Notes: generated by a model from the letters alone, not told the origin. A stretch of 64,000 nt of DNA from Lachnospiraceae bacterium (GCA_017938485.1 JAGBBM010000127.1:1-64000); one strand, 5' to 3'; positions 27,541-38,510 are shown, counted from the first letter of the stretch. A program made the numbers and translations.

Positions 27541-27580
27541 TTAAAGAAAAAGAACCCAGATCTAATACGATCTAGGTTCT
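27541..27580 (-). terminator. Terminator after ilvC
   Basis: The arms at 27551-27562 and 27569-27580 form a 12-bp stem. The single non-Watson-Crick pair is a G-U wobble only in the minus-strand transcript. It is followed on that strand by TTTTTCTTT. Confidence 0.88.
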
Positions 27581-27596
27581 TAATAAGTACTAAATC

Positions 27597-28640
<1,044 letters not shown>

Positions 28641-28687
28641 TTAAAATATGTATAGTTATTACTTTTAAAGTAAGTAATGACCTTTAG

Positions 28688-29179
28688 TTACTCAGAGATA
28701 ACATTACCTCTTGTAAGACCTGTGAGACCTGTTCTAACCATCTCCTCAATTGCAAATCCATCAAGAAGTGTGATAAATGCCTCAACCTTACTGATGTTAC
28801 CTGTAATCTCTATCATAACAGATTCCTTGGATACATCAACAACCTTTGCTCTAAAGACGTCAGCAAGAGAAATAATCTGCTGTCTCTCCTCTAAGGTTGT
28901 CTTAACCTTAACAAGAATAAGCTCTCTACATACTGACTCCCCGTCCTTAAGCTCTGTAATAGATATAACATCCTCAAGCTTAAGAAGCTGTTTCTTAATC
29001 TGACTAAGAATTCTATCATCTCCACTTACAGCAACTGTCATACGTGAAAACTTAGGATTCTCTGTTACACCTACTGATAAACTATCAATATTATATCCTC
29101 TACGGCTAAACAAACCAGAAACTCTACTGAGTACACCGGCTGTATTGTCAACTAATAATGATAACACCATCTTCTTCAT
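28688..29179 (-). CDS. ilvN: Acetolactate synthase small (regulatory) subunit
   Basis: The 163-residue protein contains an N-terminal ACT domain (LSLLVDNTAGVLSRVSGLFSRRGYNIDSL as two adjacent motifs, residues 4-35) that binds valine for feedback inhibition. A C-terminal ACT-like domain (RELILVKVKTT ... VMIEITGN) follows. The length is standard for IlvH/IlvN. The catalytic subunit gene ilvB is not beside it, which is unusual; ilvC follows directly. AAAGGTGG lies about 11 bases before the ATG. Confidence 0.93.
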   Translation of the reverse strand: MKKMVLSLLVDNTAGVLSRVSGLFSRRGYNIDSLSVGVTENPKFSRMTVAVSGDDRILSQIKKQLLKLEDVISITELKDGESVCRELILVKVKTTLEERQQIISLADVFRAKVVDVSKESVMIEITGNISKVEAFITLLDGFAIEEMVRTGLTGLTRGNVISE

Positions 29180-29238
29180 ATAATGTATCCACCTTTCAAC
29201 CTGAATCTCGAAAATTCGCTAATGTATATTTTAACCAT

Positions 29239-31662
29239 TTAAACTTCTTCTGTCAATAGTCTGTCTACAAGCTTAACTGCATCATTTGCATCTTTTGAGT
29301 AGCCATCTGCCGATATTTCATCAGCAAAGCTTTCTGATACAACTGCACCGCCTATAACTACTTTGACATTAAGATTTTGCTTTTTAACTTCATCCACTAC
29401 ATCTTTCATACGCATCATGGTAGTGGTCATAAGAGCTGAAAGCCCTATAACATCTGCTTTTTCCTTTTTAGCAGTTTCTATAATAATATCCTTTGGGACA
29501 TCCTTTCCAAGGTCAATGACTCGATAACCATAATTCTTGAGCATGAGCACCACAAGATTTTTACCTATATCGTGTATATCTCCCTCAACTGTTGCCATAA
29601 CAACTGTTCCCTTTTCTTCTCTAGACTCACCCTTATTAAGAAGTGGAGTTATATACTCTATAGCCATATCCATAACTGTAGCTCCAGATATAAGCTGTGG
29701 AAGGAAATATTTCTTTTGCTCAAATAATTCTCCCACCTTATTAACTGCAGGAATTAAATCGTTGTCAATAATATCCTGAGGATTAGCCCCCTCTGCTATA
29801 GCCTTTTTTACATTATCTATGATTGTAGATTTGTTGCCCTTAACTACATCTACATATATAGGACTGCCCTGAATATCAACACTATTCTTTGATGAAACAG
29901 CGGACTGTCCCACAGCAATCGGCACAACTCCTCCTACGTAGTTGTCATCAGAGCCTTTCTTTGCTAAAAGTAAATCTGATGCCAGTGAAGCATTGACAAT
30001 CTGTGCCTGTCCAGGATTACAGATAGCCATAGTAAGACCATTTGCAATAGCCATTGTAAGAAATGCTGTGTTTACATTTATTCTCTCCGGGAGACCAAAA
30101 GATATATTTGAAAGACCACAAACTGTAGGCAAACCAAGGGTATCCTTACAGTATTTGATAGTCTCCAATGTCTCTATAGCGGCATTTGGATTAGCACCAA
30201 CAGTTGTAACAAGTCCGTCTATAATGATACTATCCCTTGAAACGCCTTCTTCCTCAGCTATCTTAAGCAACTCATGAATAGTCTCTATCTTCTCCTCTAA
30301 GCTCTCTGGGAGACCTTTGTCAGATAAAGGAAGCAAAATACACATAGCTCCGTACTTTGCAGCTATCTTCATAAGAGGACGACATTTTTTTTCTTCAAGA
30401 GAAATGGAATTAATTAATGCTCTACCTGGATAAATCCTAAGTGCTTCTTCAATAATATCAATATGACTGGAATCAATGCAAAGTGGCACATCCACTGTAG
30501 ACATAACCTGATATATAGCTTCCTTCATCATGGCAAGCTCATCTATACCATTCATACCCATATTGATATCTAGGATCTTAGCTCCTGCGGCAACTTGCTC
30601 TTCTGCCATGGAAATGACCATATCCATCTTTCCTGCTCTAAGCTCTTCCTGAAGCATCTTTTTGCCAGTAGGATTGATACGTTCACCTATTATTATAAAA
30701 TTACCATCTATATCAATGTCACAAATCTTATACTCACTTGCTAAGACTTCTCGGGTTGTTGTTTCTTCCTCAGCAACATTGACATTTCTAGTATACTTCT
30801 TAAGTTCAGAAATATGCTTTGGAGTTGTTCCACAACATCCACCTATGGCTCTTACTCCTGCATCAACCAATTCCTTACCATAGGAAGCAAATTCGCTAGG
30901 AGTCATGGTGTATTTTGTAACACCATCTATAAGCTCCGGCATACCATTATTTGGTTTCGCAAACACTGGTACCTTTGCATATTTGAGCATTCTCTTAACC
31001 AGAGGTATCATCTTATCAGGACCAGTGGAACAGTTTATACCCACAGCATCTGCACCTAAACTTTGTAAAACTACCACTGAAGTCTCAGGTGTTTGTCCAA
31101 ACAAGGTTTTTCCATCCTCATTAAATGTAAGACTTACCATAACCGGTAAATCACAGACTTCCTTTATAGCTATAAGAGCTGCTCTTGCCTCAGCAAGATT
31201 CATCATAGTTTCTACTATAAATAAATCTACACCTGCCCTAACAAGAATCTGAGCCTGTTCCTTATACACATCGATAAGTTCTTCAAGTTCCATAGTACCA
31301 ATAGGCTTAAGCTGTTTTCCTGTCATAGTAAGGTCACCTGCAACATAAGCTCTGTAACCTTCCTCTGCAATTGCTTTTTTTGACAAGCCAACTAATCTTT
31401 CGTTTATATCGATTATATCTTTTTCCAAGCCGTATTCAGCAAGCTTTATTCTATTAGCTGTGAAAGTAGGTGCAAGAACTATATTTGAACCTGCTTTGAT
31501 ATAATCTCTCTGCAAATTAATCAAATGCTTTGGATTGTCAAGTATCCATTTTTCAGGGCAAACTCCCACAGGCATACCCTTATCCATAAGGTTACTTCCT
31601 GTAGCACCATCAAGCATTATTATTTTACTATCTATGAATTGTTTAAACTGTATCTTGTTCAT
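29239..31662 (-). CDS. metH: Cobalamin-dependent methionine synthase, without AdoMet-reactivation domain
   Basis: The enzyme transfers the methyl group from methyltetrahydrofolate to homocysteine. Domains in order: homocysteine-binding (1-290, with zinc cysteines in GINCST and GGCCGTTP), pterin-binding DHPS-like (about 315-570, IIIGERINPTGKK), B12 cap (about 590-680) and B12-binding (about 685-807, with EGDIHDIGKNL, whose DxHxxG histidine ligates cobalt). At 807 residues it lacks the ~330-residue SAM-dependent reactivation domain of E. coli MetH, as in many anaerobes; a separate activator must act. It starts 18 bases after the L,D-transpeptidase gene with GGAG upstream. No cobalamin or SAM riboswitch is visible in the short gap. 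Confidence 0.92.
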   Translation of the reverse strand: MNKIQFKQFIDSKIIMLDGATGSNLMDKGMPVGVCPEKWILDNPKHLINLQRDYIKAGSNIVLAPTFTANRIKLAEYGLEKDIIDINERLVGLSKKAIAEEGYRAYVAGDLTMTGKQLKPIGTMELEELIDVYKEQAQILVRAGVDLFIVETMMNLAEARAALIAIKEVCDLPVMVSLTFNEDGKTLFGQTPETSVVVLQSLGADAVGINCSTGPDKMIPLVKRMLKYAKVPVFAKPNNGMPELIDGVTKYTMTPSEFASYGKELVDAGVRAIGGCCGTTPKHISELKKYTRNVNVAEEETTTREVLASEYKICDIDIDGNFIIIGERINPTGKKMLQEELRAGKMDMVISMAEEQVAAGAKILDINMGMNGIDELAMMKEAIYQVMSTVDVPLCIDSSHIDIIEEALRIYPGRALINSISLEEKKCRPLMKIAAKYGAMCILLPLSDKGLPESLEEKIETIHELLKIAEEEGVSRDSIIIDGLVTTVGANPNAAIETLETIKYCKDTLGLPTVCGLSNISFGLPERINVNTAFLTMAIANGLTMAICNPGQAQIVNASLASDLLLAKKGSDDNYVGGVVPIAVGQSAVSSKNSVDIQGSPIYVDVVKGNKSTIIDNVKKAIAEGANPQDIIDNDLIPAVNKVGELFEQKKYFLPQLISGATVMDMAIEYITPLLNKGESREEKGTVVMATVEGDIHDIGKNLVVLMLKNYGYRVIDLGKDVPKDIIIETAKKEKADVIGLSALMTTTMMRMKDVVDEVKKQNLNVKVVIGGAVVSESFADEISADGYSKDANDAVKLVDRLLTEEV

Positions 31663-31680
31663 ATTATTCTCCAGTAAAAA

Positions 31681-33255
31681 CTACTTTATAATCTCAACCT
31701 CATCAAGCCAGTATGCAACAACAGGCATACCAGTCTCGCATATACCAATTGCCTCCATAGCCTGTTCATAAGGAATATTTACACATCCATGAGAACCATT
31801 GTAGGTATATATATCTCCGCCATACTCCCATCTCCATGGAGCATCATGCATACCAATTGAACCATTGAAGCCCATCCACATATTTACATGCAAGTCCCAA
31901 GTTGGGCCAACTAATTGTGTATCATACACTCTATTATCGATACAGAAAAGTCCACCTGGAGTCTTGTATCCTCTTGAAGTATCGCCTGTTACTACCGGTG
32001 TTTCAAGTTCAACCTTGCCATCTATGTATACGTAAAGTGTTTGCTCAAGGAAATCAATCTCAACATAAGAATCACCTATGTCATTCATCTCACACATGGT
32101 ATATCCCGCTTTTTCAATAACAGGTTCCTTTGTAAAATCCTTCTTTGTACAAAGGAGTTCATAGAGTTCAACTGCTTCCTCCTCACCGTTGATTATCCAA
32201 CCATAATACTCTCCATATATGAGGATCTTTTCTCCATCATGAGTTTCAAATACTCTTTCAGAATGTGTAGTTGTATACTTATCAGCAAATTCCTTTGCAA
32301 ATAATTCAACATTTGTCTTGCTTATCTGAACCTCTCCATTGTCATCTATGTAACCCATCTTCGATAAATCTTCTCTGCTGATTGCTACCATATATCCATC
32401 GAAATCATAGAACGCTTCTATAGAAAGAAATTCCTCTGCCTTATCAGCAATTCCTTTTATTGTGTTAGAATCTGCTGTAATATCCGCCTTAATGTAACAC
32501 TCTGATGCATCAATATCGACAGAATCACCATATCCTTCAATACCTGCTACAACCACATCATAAACCTTATCTGTGTCAAGCTTTGTTTTTGTAACATCTG
32601 GTATAATAACAACCTCTCCATTTTCCATACGAACATCTGCATTAACAGAATCAATCATATTAGAAGACTTCATACAATCAAAGGACATAAGATATTCCTT
32701 CATAGCAGTCTCATCATAAGATGCCACATAATCAACAGAAAAACTATCCTCATTGAAAATATTTATAAACCATAAAAATGAATTTTGCTTTTTCTTAATA
32801 CTGTCAACATCCTCAGAAAGAGCAAACTCCAAATGACCATCACCACAGCGAACTTTTTCTACACAATCCTTGTATACAATATCCATTTCATAAGCAGAAA
32901 ACTCATCATCAAATATCTTTTCCACCTCTTCAACGGACTTGTGTGAGACATCATATCCATTAATGTATGTATCAGAATCGAAATGAGAAGAAAAATAGAT
33001 TACACCACCTATATATGTTAATCCCAAAACAGATAATATAGATATAAGAACCCACTTAACCACTTTTTTCTTCTTTTTATATTTTTGAACTGAAGAATCA
33101 ATATAAGGTCTATCAACTTTTATCTCTGGTATATCTTTATACTCAGTTTTAGATTCAGTTTTAGACTCATTCTTATTTTCGTCTTCTTTGTTTTCTTCAT
33201 CTTCCTTTACAGAATCATTTTTATTTAATTCTTCATTAGCTTCTTCCTTCTTCAT
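31681..33255 (-). CDS. L,D-transpeptidase (YkuD) with N-terminal membrane anchor
   Basis: The protein (524 residues) forms 3-3 peptidoglycan cross-links or attaches proteins to peptidoglycan. A very acidic N-terminus (about 1-50) and a KKKK basic stretch precede one membrane helix at about residues 67-88, which places the bulk outside the cell. The middle (about 110-380) resembles the two PG_binding_4 repeats of clostridial YkuD proteins. The catalytic domain ends in S-H-G-C-V-N-I-P near residue 490 with the nucleophilic cysteine. The start ATG has AGAGGA upstream. It is followed closely by metH, with no functional link. Confidence 0.88.
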   Translation of the reverse strand: MKKEEANEELNKNDSVKEDEENKEDENKNESKTESKTEYKDIPEIKVDRPYIDSSVQKYKKKKKVVKWVLISILSVLGLTYIGGVIYFSSHFDSDTYINGYDVSHKSVEEVEKIFDDEFSAYEMDIVYKDCVEKVRCGDGHLEFALSEDVDSIKKKQNSFLWFINIFNEDSFSVDYVASYDETAMKEYLMSFDCMKSSNMIDSVNADVRMENGEVVIIPDVTKTKLDTDKVYDVVVAGIEGYGDSVDIDASECYIKADITADSNTIKGIADKAEEFLSIEAFYDFDGYMVAISREDLSKMGYIDDNGEVQISKTNVELFAKEFADKYTTTHSERVFETHDGEKILIYGEYYGWIINGEEEAVELYELLCTKKDFTKEPVIEKAGYTMCEMNDIGDSYVEIDFLEQTLYVYIDGKVELETPVVTGDTSRGYKTPGGLFCIDNRVYDTQLVGPTWDLHVNMWMGFNGSIGMHDAPWRWEYGGDIYTYNGSHGCVNIPYEQAMEAIGICETGMPVVAYWLDEVEIIK

Positions 33256-33347
33256 CCCTGCAAAATCCTCTTAAATTATAATATAGTAATTCAAACTAAC
33301 CCTAATATAATATATTATTTTTTGTTTTTTTTCAACATAAAAGGCAC

Positions 33348-34223
33348 TTATTTTCTATTTATATTTATAAACACAAGTTCTGGTACATTTCCCACTCTGA
33401 TTTTCATAGAATGCGCTCCTAAACCGTTAGTTAAAATCATCTTAGAATCCTCATTTTTATATACTCCATAAGTATACTTTGGAAATAAATGAAGCCTAGG
33501 AGAAATAACACCACCAAGAATAGGCAATCTCACTAATCCGCCATGATTATGACCAGAAAGCACCAAATCTGCCCCCCATTTTGCATATACCTTAAAGTAA
33601 TCTGGATTATGAGCTATTAATATATTGTAATTTGATGTATCTAAGTCTCCTAATTTTTCTTTCATATTCTCCTTCGTTAAAGGAAGTGTCTTTAATCTGC
33701 TGTAATATTTTCCACGCAAAGCTAGACCATATACAGAAAATGTAACTTTTTCTTTACGTATCTTTACATTTTCATCGTTTAATATAGTAATTCTTGGGTC
33801 TAAAAGCTTAAGATAGTCCTCCCAATTATCTCCAACATCATCATACTTATATTTTACTCCGGTTTCATGATTTCCCATGCCATAGTAAACTGGTGCTATA
33901 TCACAAAGCTTATTTATAAAATAAGCTGTTTTCAAGTTGTTTTCTATCTGTTTAACTCGACATACCAGCATATCTCCACCCAAGATAATAGCATCAGGCT
34001 TATAATCCCTAATAGCTTTTATCAACGAGGAATTGTCCTCATCAAACCATGTGTTGTGCAAATCCGCAAAAAAAGCGATTTTAAGACCAACAAAAGACTC
34101 ATCTTCAATATCTTTAAGTGTATAATTGGTAATCTTAAATTTTCTACATTCTCTAATACTCTCAATAACCACAAATAGGACAAAGATCAATATAAGAGTA
34201 AGAATAATAATTAAATATTTCAT
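33348..34223 (-). CDS. Membrane-anchored metallophosphoesterase (YkuE-like)
   Basis: This 291-residue calcineurin-like phosphoesterase has an N-terminal hydrophobic anchor (residues 2-22). The metal motifs appear in order: FFADLHN, LGGDMLV, GMGNHETG and LSGHNHGGLVRLP. The family includes YkuE, a cell-wall associated phosphodiesterase, and UDP-diacylglucosamine hydrolase-like proteins; the substrate is not known here. The gene lies between an L,D-transpeptidase and a D,D-carboxypeptidase, which suggests a role in the cell envelope. Confidence 0.82.
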   Translation of the reverse strand: MKYLIIILTLILIFVLFVVIESIRECRKFKITNYTLKDIEDESFVGLKIAFFADLHNTWFDEDNSSLIKAIRDYKPDAIILGGDMLVCRVKQIENNLKTAYFINKLCDIAPVYYGMGNHETGVKYKYDDVGDNWEDYLKLLDPRITILNDENVKIRKEKVTFSVYGLALRGKYYSRLKTLPLTKENMKEKLGDLDTSNYNILIAHNPDYFKVYAKWGADLVLSGHNHGGLVRLPILGGVISPRLHLFPKYTYGVYKNEDSKMILTNGLGAHSMKIRVGNVPELVFININRK

Positions 34224-34278
34224 CTAAATACCTCAAGTATATATAACAAGTATCTAAGATATAGTAGCATAATTACTC

Positions 34279-35463
34279 CTATTTTACCATAAACAATTGT
34301 CTTATTACACTATTTAAACTGTAACCATAGGACATTCGTTCAATATTTTCAGCGGCATAAATAAAAACCTCATCAATAATATTGCCCTCGTAACTATACT
34401 CAACAACCCCTACTATATCCCCTTCGTATATAGGTGCTTCCAAATCACTATACACAACAACATTTTTTTCTATATTTTCAATATTACCATTTATAATATA
34501 AATGTTCTTTGTACTGTCACACTTATAATCTATGCTCTTTTTGACCCCTAACTTAACAGGAATATCTATCTTACTTTCTAAAACATTATTATCTGTAAAT
34601 GTTTCGCACACAGAAAAACCGTAATCCAAAAGCATAGCCGCCTCAGAATTTCTAATTTCCTTTGTTTCTGCTCCCATAATTACAGCAATAAGCTCAACTC
34701 CTTCTCTTTCAGCCGTTGCAGACATACAATATTTTGCTTGGGATGTATAACCTGTTTTTAATCCAGTTGCCCCATTGTATTGTCGTAAAAATTTATTTGT
34801 ATTGGCAAGATCAAATCTAGATTCCCCTCTACTTGTCTTGTGAATTATATAATCCATCCAGGTAGTTGCATATTCCTTTATCTCCGGATGGTTCACAATA
34901 AGTTCCCTGGACATAATTCCTATGTCTCTTGCACAAGTGTAGTGCTCCTCTGCTTCAAGACCGCAAGCATTTTTAAAAGAGGTATTATTCATTCCTAGTT
35001 CCTTTGCTCTTTCATTCATACGTTCAACAAATAAAGCTTCACTACCTGATATATGTTCAGCCATAGCAACAGCTGCATCATTTCCCGAGGCGATTTCAAT
35101 GCATTTAATCATATCTTTTACAGTTTGTTGCTCTCCCGCTTCAAAAAAGCACTGAGAACCTCCCATGGAGGCCGCATGCTCAGTTACTGTAACAACATCA
35201 TCAAGACTAAGATTTCCTGTCTCTATTTCTTCAAATATGATAAGTAAAGTCATTATTTTTGTTACCGACGCGGGACGAAGTTTCTCATCCGCATTTTTTT
35301 CATATATTACTTTTCCACTTTTTGCCTCCATTAAAATAGCTGACTTGGCTGTTATCCCCAAATCGGGGTACGTTTCTTCTGTTGCCAAAGCAGTTAATAC
35401 ATTTGATAATATAATGTTTAGAGCAAGTATAATTGTCATAAAAAAAGCTATAATTTTCTTCAA
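34279..35463 (-). CDS. D-alanyl-D-alanine carboxypeptidase (DacF-like PBP)
   Basis: This low-molecular-weight penicillin-binding protein trims the terminal D-alanine of peptidoglycan stems. A signal peptide spans residues 1 to about 28. The three serine-PBP motifs are S66-V-T-K69, S126-G-N128 and K236-T-G238. A C-terminal PBP5-like beta domain follows. Translation starts at TTG, five bases after GAGGTG; no better start exists. A second, related carboxypeptidase is encoded near 40-41 kb. The gene is divergent from the DAHP synthase gene across a 135-base gap containing both promoters. Confidence 0.93.
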   Translation of the reverse strand: MKKIIAFFMTIILALNIILSNVLTALATEETYPDLGITAKSAILMEAKSGKVIYEKNADEKLRPASVTKIMTLLIIFEEIETGNLSLDDVVTVTEHAASMGGSQCFFEAGEQQTVKDMIKCIEIASGNDAAVAMAEHISGSEALFVERMNERAKELGMNNTSFKNACGLEAEEHYTCARDIGIMSRELIVNHPEIKEYATTWMDYIIHKTSRGESRFDLANTNKFLRQYNGATGLKTGYTSQAKYCMSATAEREGVELIAVIMGAETKEIRNSEAAMLLDYGFSVCETFTDNNVLESKIDIPVKLGVKKSIDYKCDSTKNIYIINGNIENIEKNVVVYSDLEAPIYEGDIVGVVEYSYEGNIIDEVFIYAAENIERMSYGYSLNSVIRQLFMVK

Positions 35464-35534
35464 AAAAGCACCTCAAAATATGTATTAATACATTATACTT
35501 ATAATAAAAAAATAATATGATATAAATATTTCTA

Positions 35535-35563
35535 TTGACTTTTTCGCTTTACACTGTTAAACT
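35535..35563 (+). promoter_or_regulatory. Sigma-A promoter of the DAHP synthase gene
   Basis: TTGACT (35535-35540), 17 bases, TAAACT (35558-35563). The -10 lies inside a palindrome (see the separate repeat), suggesting repression. Confidence 0.65.
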
Positions 35564-35570
35564 GTAAAGC
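35546..35570 (+). promoter_or_regulatory. Operator-like palindrome over the DAHP synthase promoter
   Basis: Perfect 8-bp arms GCTTTACA and TGTAAAGC separated by nine bases overlap the spacer and -10 of the promoter. The placement fits a dimeric repressor site. No regulator gene is adjacent and the sequence matches no operator I can name. It could alternatively be a weak hairpin at the 5' end, but it lies upstream of the expected transcription start. Confidence 0.5.
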
Positions 35571-35598
35571 AATTCAGTAAACAAGGAGGCATAATACA

Positions 35599-36627
35599 AT
35601 GAGTATTAATCTAGTTAAGAAATTACCTACTGAGGAGGAATTAAAAGCACTTATACCTTTAAGCGATGAACTTCGTGCTATTAAGGTGGCTAGGGATGAA
35701 GAGATAAAGAAAGTCTTTTCAGGTGAATCTGACAAATTTATTTTTGTAATCGGACCATGTTCTGCTGACAGTGAAGAGCCAGTTATGGACTATATACATA
35801 GATTAAAAGATGTTCAGGATATGGTTAAGGATAAAATCATTATTATTCCTCGTATATATACAGGAAAGCCAAGAACTACAGGTGCAGGATACAAAGGTAT
35901 GGTACATCAGCCAGACCCAAACAAAAAAACTGATATGGCTGAAGGACTTATAGCTATACGTAAGCTTCACCTTCGTGCTATTGCAGAAACTGGCATGGCT
36001 GCTGCTGATGAGATGCTCTACGCAGAAAACACTCATTATGTAGATGACCTTATCGCATACCATGCGGTAGGTGCAAGAAGTGTTGAGGACCAGATGCATC
36101 GTCTTACTGCCAGCGGTATCGATGTACCAGTCGGTATGAAAAATCCAACAAGCGGTGACTTTACAGTTATGATGAACTCCTGCCTTGCTGGCCAGACAAG
36201 CCACATATTTATGTACAAAGGATATCAGGCAGAAACATCCGGCAACCCATATACACACTGTATACTTCGCGGTGGTCTGGACAAATACGGAAAGTCTGTG
36301 TCAAACTACCACTATGATGACTTAGTTCGTCTTGTTGAAACCTACAGCCAGTTTGATATTAAAAATCCTGCCTGCATAGTGGACGCAAATCACAATAATT
36401 CAGGTAAAAAATGGGCTGAACAGCCAAGAATCGTCAAAGAGGTACTTCACTCTTGTCGTCATAACGATGACATCAAAAAACTCGTTAAGGGAGTTATGGT
36501 AGAAAGCTACATTGAAGATGGAAATCAGTCAATAGGCGATGGAATCTACGGAAAATCAATTACCGACCCATGTCTTGGTTGGGATAAAACCAAAAAGCTT
36601 ATCCTTGATGTGGCAGAACTGCTCTAA
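35599..36627 (+). CDS. aroF: 3-deoxy-7-phosphoheptulonate synthase (DAHP synthase, AroFGH type)
   Basis: The enzyme condenses phosphoenolpyruvate and erythrose 4-phosphate, the first step of aromatic amino acid synthesis. It is the class I-alpha (E. coli AroF/G/H) type, 342 residues, with FVIGPCSADSEEP near residue 50, PRIYTGKPRTTGAGYKG near 97, and VDANHNNSGKKW near 265. AAGGAGG precedes the ATG by nine bases. It is one of only three plus-strand genes in the window. Which amino acid inhibits it cannot be told from sequence, so aroF is used as a general symbol. Confidence 0.94.
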   Translation: MSINLVKKLPTEEELKALIPLSDELRAIKVARDEEIKKVFSGESDKFIFVIGPCSADSEEPVMDYIHRLKDVQDMVKDKIIIIPRIYTGKPRTTGAGYKGMVHQPDPNKKTDMAEGLIAIRKLHLRAIAETGMAAADEMLYAENTHYVDDLIAYHAVGARSVEDQMHRLTASGIDVPVGMKNPTSGDFTVMMNSCLAGQTSHIFMYKGYQAETSGNPYTHCILRGGLDKYGKSVSNYHYDDLVRLVETYSQFDIKNPACIVDANHNNSGKKWAEQPRIVKEVLHSCRHNDDIKKLVKGVMVESYIEDGNQSIGDGIYGKSITDPCLGWDKTKKLILDVAELL

Positions 36628-36665
36628 TTTGCATATAATAACAAAAATATGTTTATGAGGATAAT

Positions 36666-38510
36666 ATGTGCGGTATTGCAGGCTTCTACAATCCCAAAGA
36701 TAATTATTCTGAAAATCCAAAAAAGAATTTTTCAATTCTAAAAAAGATGATTAATTCTATGAAAATGAGGGGTCCAGATGGTGAGGGCTACTCCATAATA
36801 AACTCATGCTGCCTTGCCCATACCAGGTTATCTATAATTGATCTTGATATGGGCAAGCAGCCTTTTTGTATTAATTATCATGAAAATAGCTATCACATTG
36901 TATACAATGGAGAAATCTACAACCACCCTGAATTAAAAAAAGAACTTATATCCTTGGGATATGATTTTTATACAAATTCAGATACAGAAGTTATAGGTTA
37001 CGCCTTTATTCATTGGGGGCCAGGCTTTGTTAAACATCTAAATGGTATATTTGCTATTGGAATATATGACGAAAAATACAACTTACTATATCTCTTCCGA
37101 GATCACTTCGGAATTAAACCACTCTTTTATAAACAACTAGAAAGCACTGTAGTATTCGCATCTAGAATAGACACTCTTTTTGAATATCCTAATATTAAAC
37201 CAACTATTAATATGAATAGCCTAAACGAAATATTTACCATAGGACCAGCAAAAACCTATGGCAATGGTGTATTCGCAAATATAAATGAAGTCTTACCCGG
37301 TGAATATATTGTATTTGCACCAGATTATATCCACAGAGAAAAATACTATAAAATCGAGAGTATTCCTCACAGTGATTCCTACGAGGAAACTATAGAAAAA
37401 ACCAGCTGGCTTGTGGAGGACAGCGTAAGAATGCAGATGATATCCCACGTGCCAATATGTACATTTTTATCTGGAGGAATTGATTCTTCCCTAGTATCTG
37501 CTATATGCGCCAAGTATCTCGATGAAGATACAAAGCTTGCAACCTACTCTTTTGACTATGAAGATAACGAAATTCACTTTAAATCAAATAGCTTTCAACC
37601 ATCCCAGGATAGACCCTATGTGGACATTATGAAAAAGCATATTGGCTCAAATCATATCTATCTTACATGCAAATACGAAACCTTGGCAGATTTACTTGAA
37701 GAATCCGTGGATTCAAGATGCCTTCCTACTATGGCTGATGTAGACTCTTCTCTTCTTTTCTTTTGTAGTGAGGTCTCAAAAAATCATAAGGTGGCATTAA
37801 CTGGGGAATGTGCTGATGAAATATTTGGTGGTTATCCTTGGTTTCACAGGGAAGATATGCTTAATTCAAATACTTTTCCATGGATGAGTGATATAAGCTT
37901 TAGAAAATCCCTGCTTAATCCAGAGTTTGCCGCTTCTCTTCAAATGGAAAAATATGTGGCAAACGCCTACAATAAAACCATATCCGAGGTGGATATTATT
38001 CCTGAAGAATCTGAGATTGAAACAAATAGAAGACGTATCTCCTACTTAAACATCAGATGGTTTATGCAAACCTTACTAGATAGAATGGATAGAACCTCCA
38101 TGCACAGTGGTTTGGAGGCCAGAGTTCCTTTTGCGGACAGAAGGATTGTGGATTATGTGTATAATGTTCCTTGGCATATGAAATCAGAAAATGGAATACC
38201 TAAAAGTTTGCTTAGAAAAGCCTCAACAAAATTTTTGCCAGAGGAAATATTAAACAGACCTAAGAATCCTTATCCTAAAACTTATCATCCAAAATATGAA
38301 GAAATACTTGTAAAAAGGCTAAAAGAGGTAATAAACGATACCTCCTCCCCTATTAGAAGTTATCTTAATCTACCTGCAGTCAACTTATTTCTTAATCAGC
38401 CTAAAGAATATGGCAAACCTTGGTACGGTCAGCTAATGGCAGGACCACAGATGGTTGCCTATCTACTACAAATCAACTATTGGATGAAAAAGTATTCCTT
38501 ATCAGTATAA
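36666..38510 (+). CDS. asnB: Asparagine synthase (glutamine-hydrolysing)
   Basis: The 614-residue enzyme has an N-terminal class II glutamine amidotransferase domain starting MCGIAGFY, with C2 as the nucleophile after Met removal. The synthetase domain carries the PP-loop FLSGGIDSSLVSA near residue 265 and the GECADEIFGGYPW motif. The usual product is asparagine from aspartate, ATP and glutamine; related enzymes amidate other carboxylates. It follows the DAHP synthase gene by 38 bases with TGAGGA upstream, probably as one transcript, and ends at a strong bidirectional terminator. Confidence 0.9.
   Translation: MCGIAGFYNPKDNYSENPKKNFSILKKMINSMKMRGPDGEGYSIINSCCLAHTRLSIIDLDMGKQPFCINYHENSYHIVYNGEIYNHPELKKELISLGYDFYTNSDTEVIGYAFIHWGPGFVKHLNGIFAIGIYDEKYNLLYLFRDHFGIKPLFYKQLESTVVFASRIDTLFEYPNIKPTINMNSLNEIFTIGPAKTYGNGVFANINEVLPGEYIVFAPDYIHREKYYKIESIPHSDSYEETIEKTSWLVEDSVRMQMISHVPICTFLSGGIDSSLVSAICAKYLDEDTKLATYSFDYEDNEIHFKSNSFQPSQDRPYVDIMKKHIGSNHIYLTCKYETLADLLEESVDSRCLPTMADVDSSLLFFCSEVSKNHKVALTGECADEIFGGYPWFHREDMLNSNTFPWMSDISFRKSLLNPEFAASLQMEKYVANAYNKTISEVDIIPEESEIETNRRRISYLNIRWFMQTLLDRMDRTSMHSGLEARVPFADRRIVDYVYNVPWHMKSENGIPKSLLRKASTKFLPEEILNRPKNPYPKTYHPKYEEILVKRLKEVINDTSSPIRSYLNLPAVNLFLNQPKEYGKPWYGQLMAGPQMVAYLLQINYWMKKYSLSV

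Noticed and set aside
29180..29238. A T-box leader before ilvN
   Set aside because: The gap is 59 bases and lacks the conserved T-box sequence and a terminator.
31663..31680. A cobalamin or SAM riboswitch for metH
   Set aside because: Only 18 bases separate metH from the preceding gene, too short for such an element.
35464..35534. A minus-strand promoter for the first carboxypeptidase gene
   Set aside because: TATAAT is present but no matching -35; it may be used by another sigma factor, which cannot be shown from sequence.
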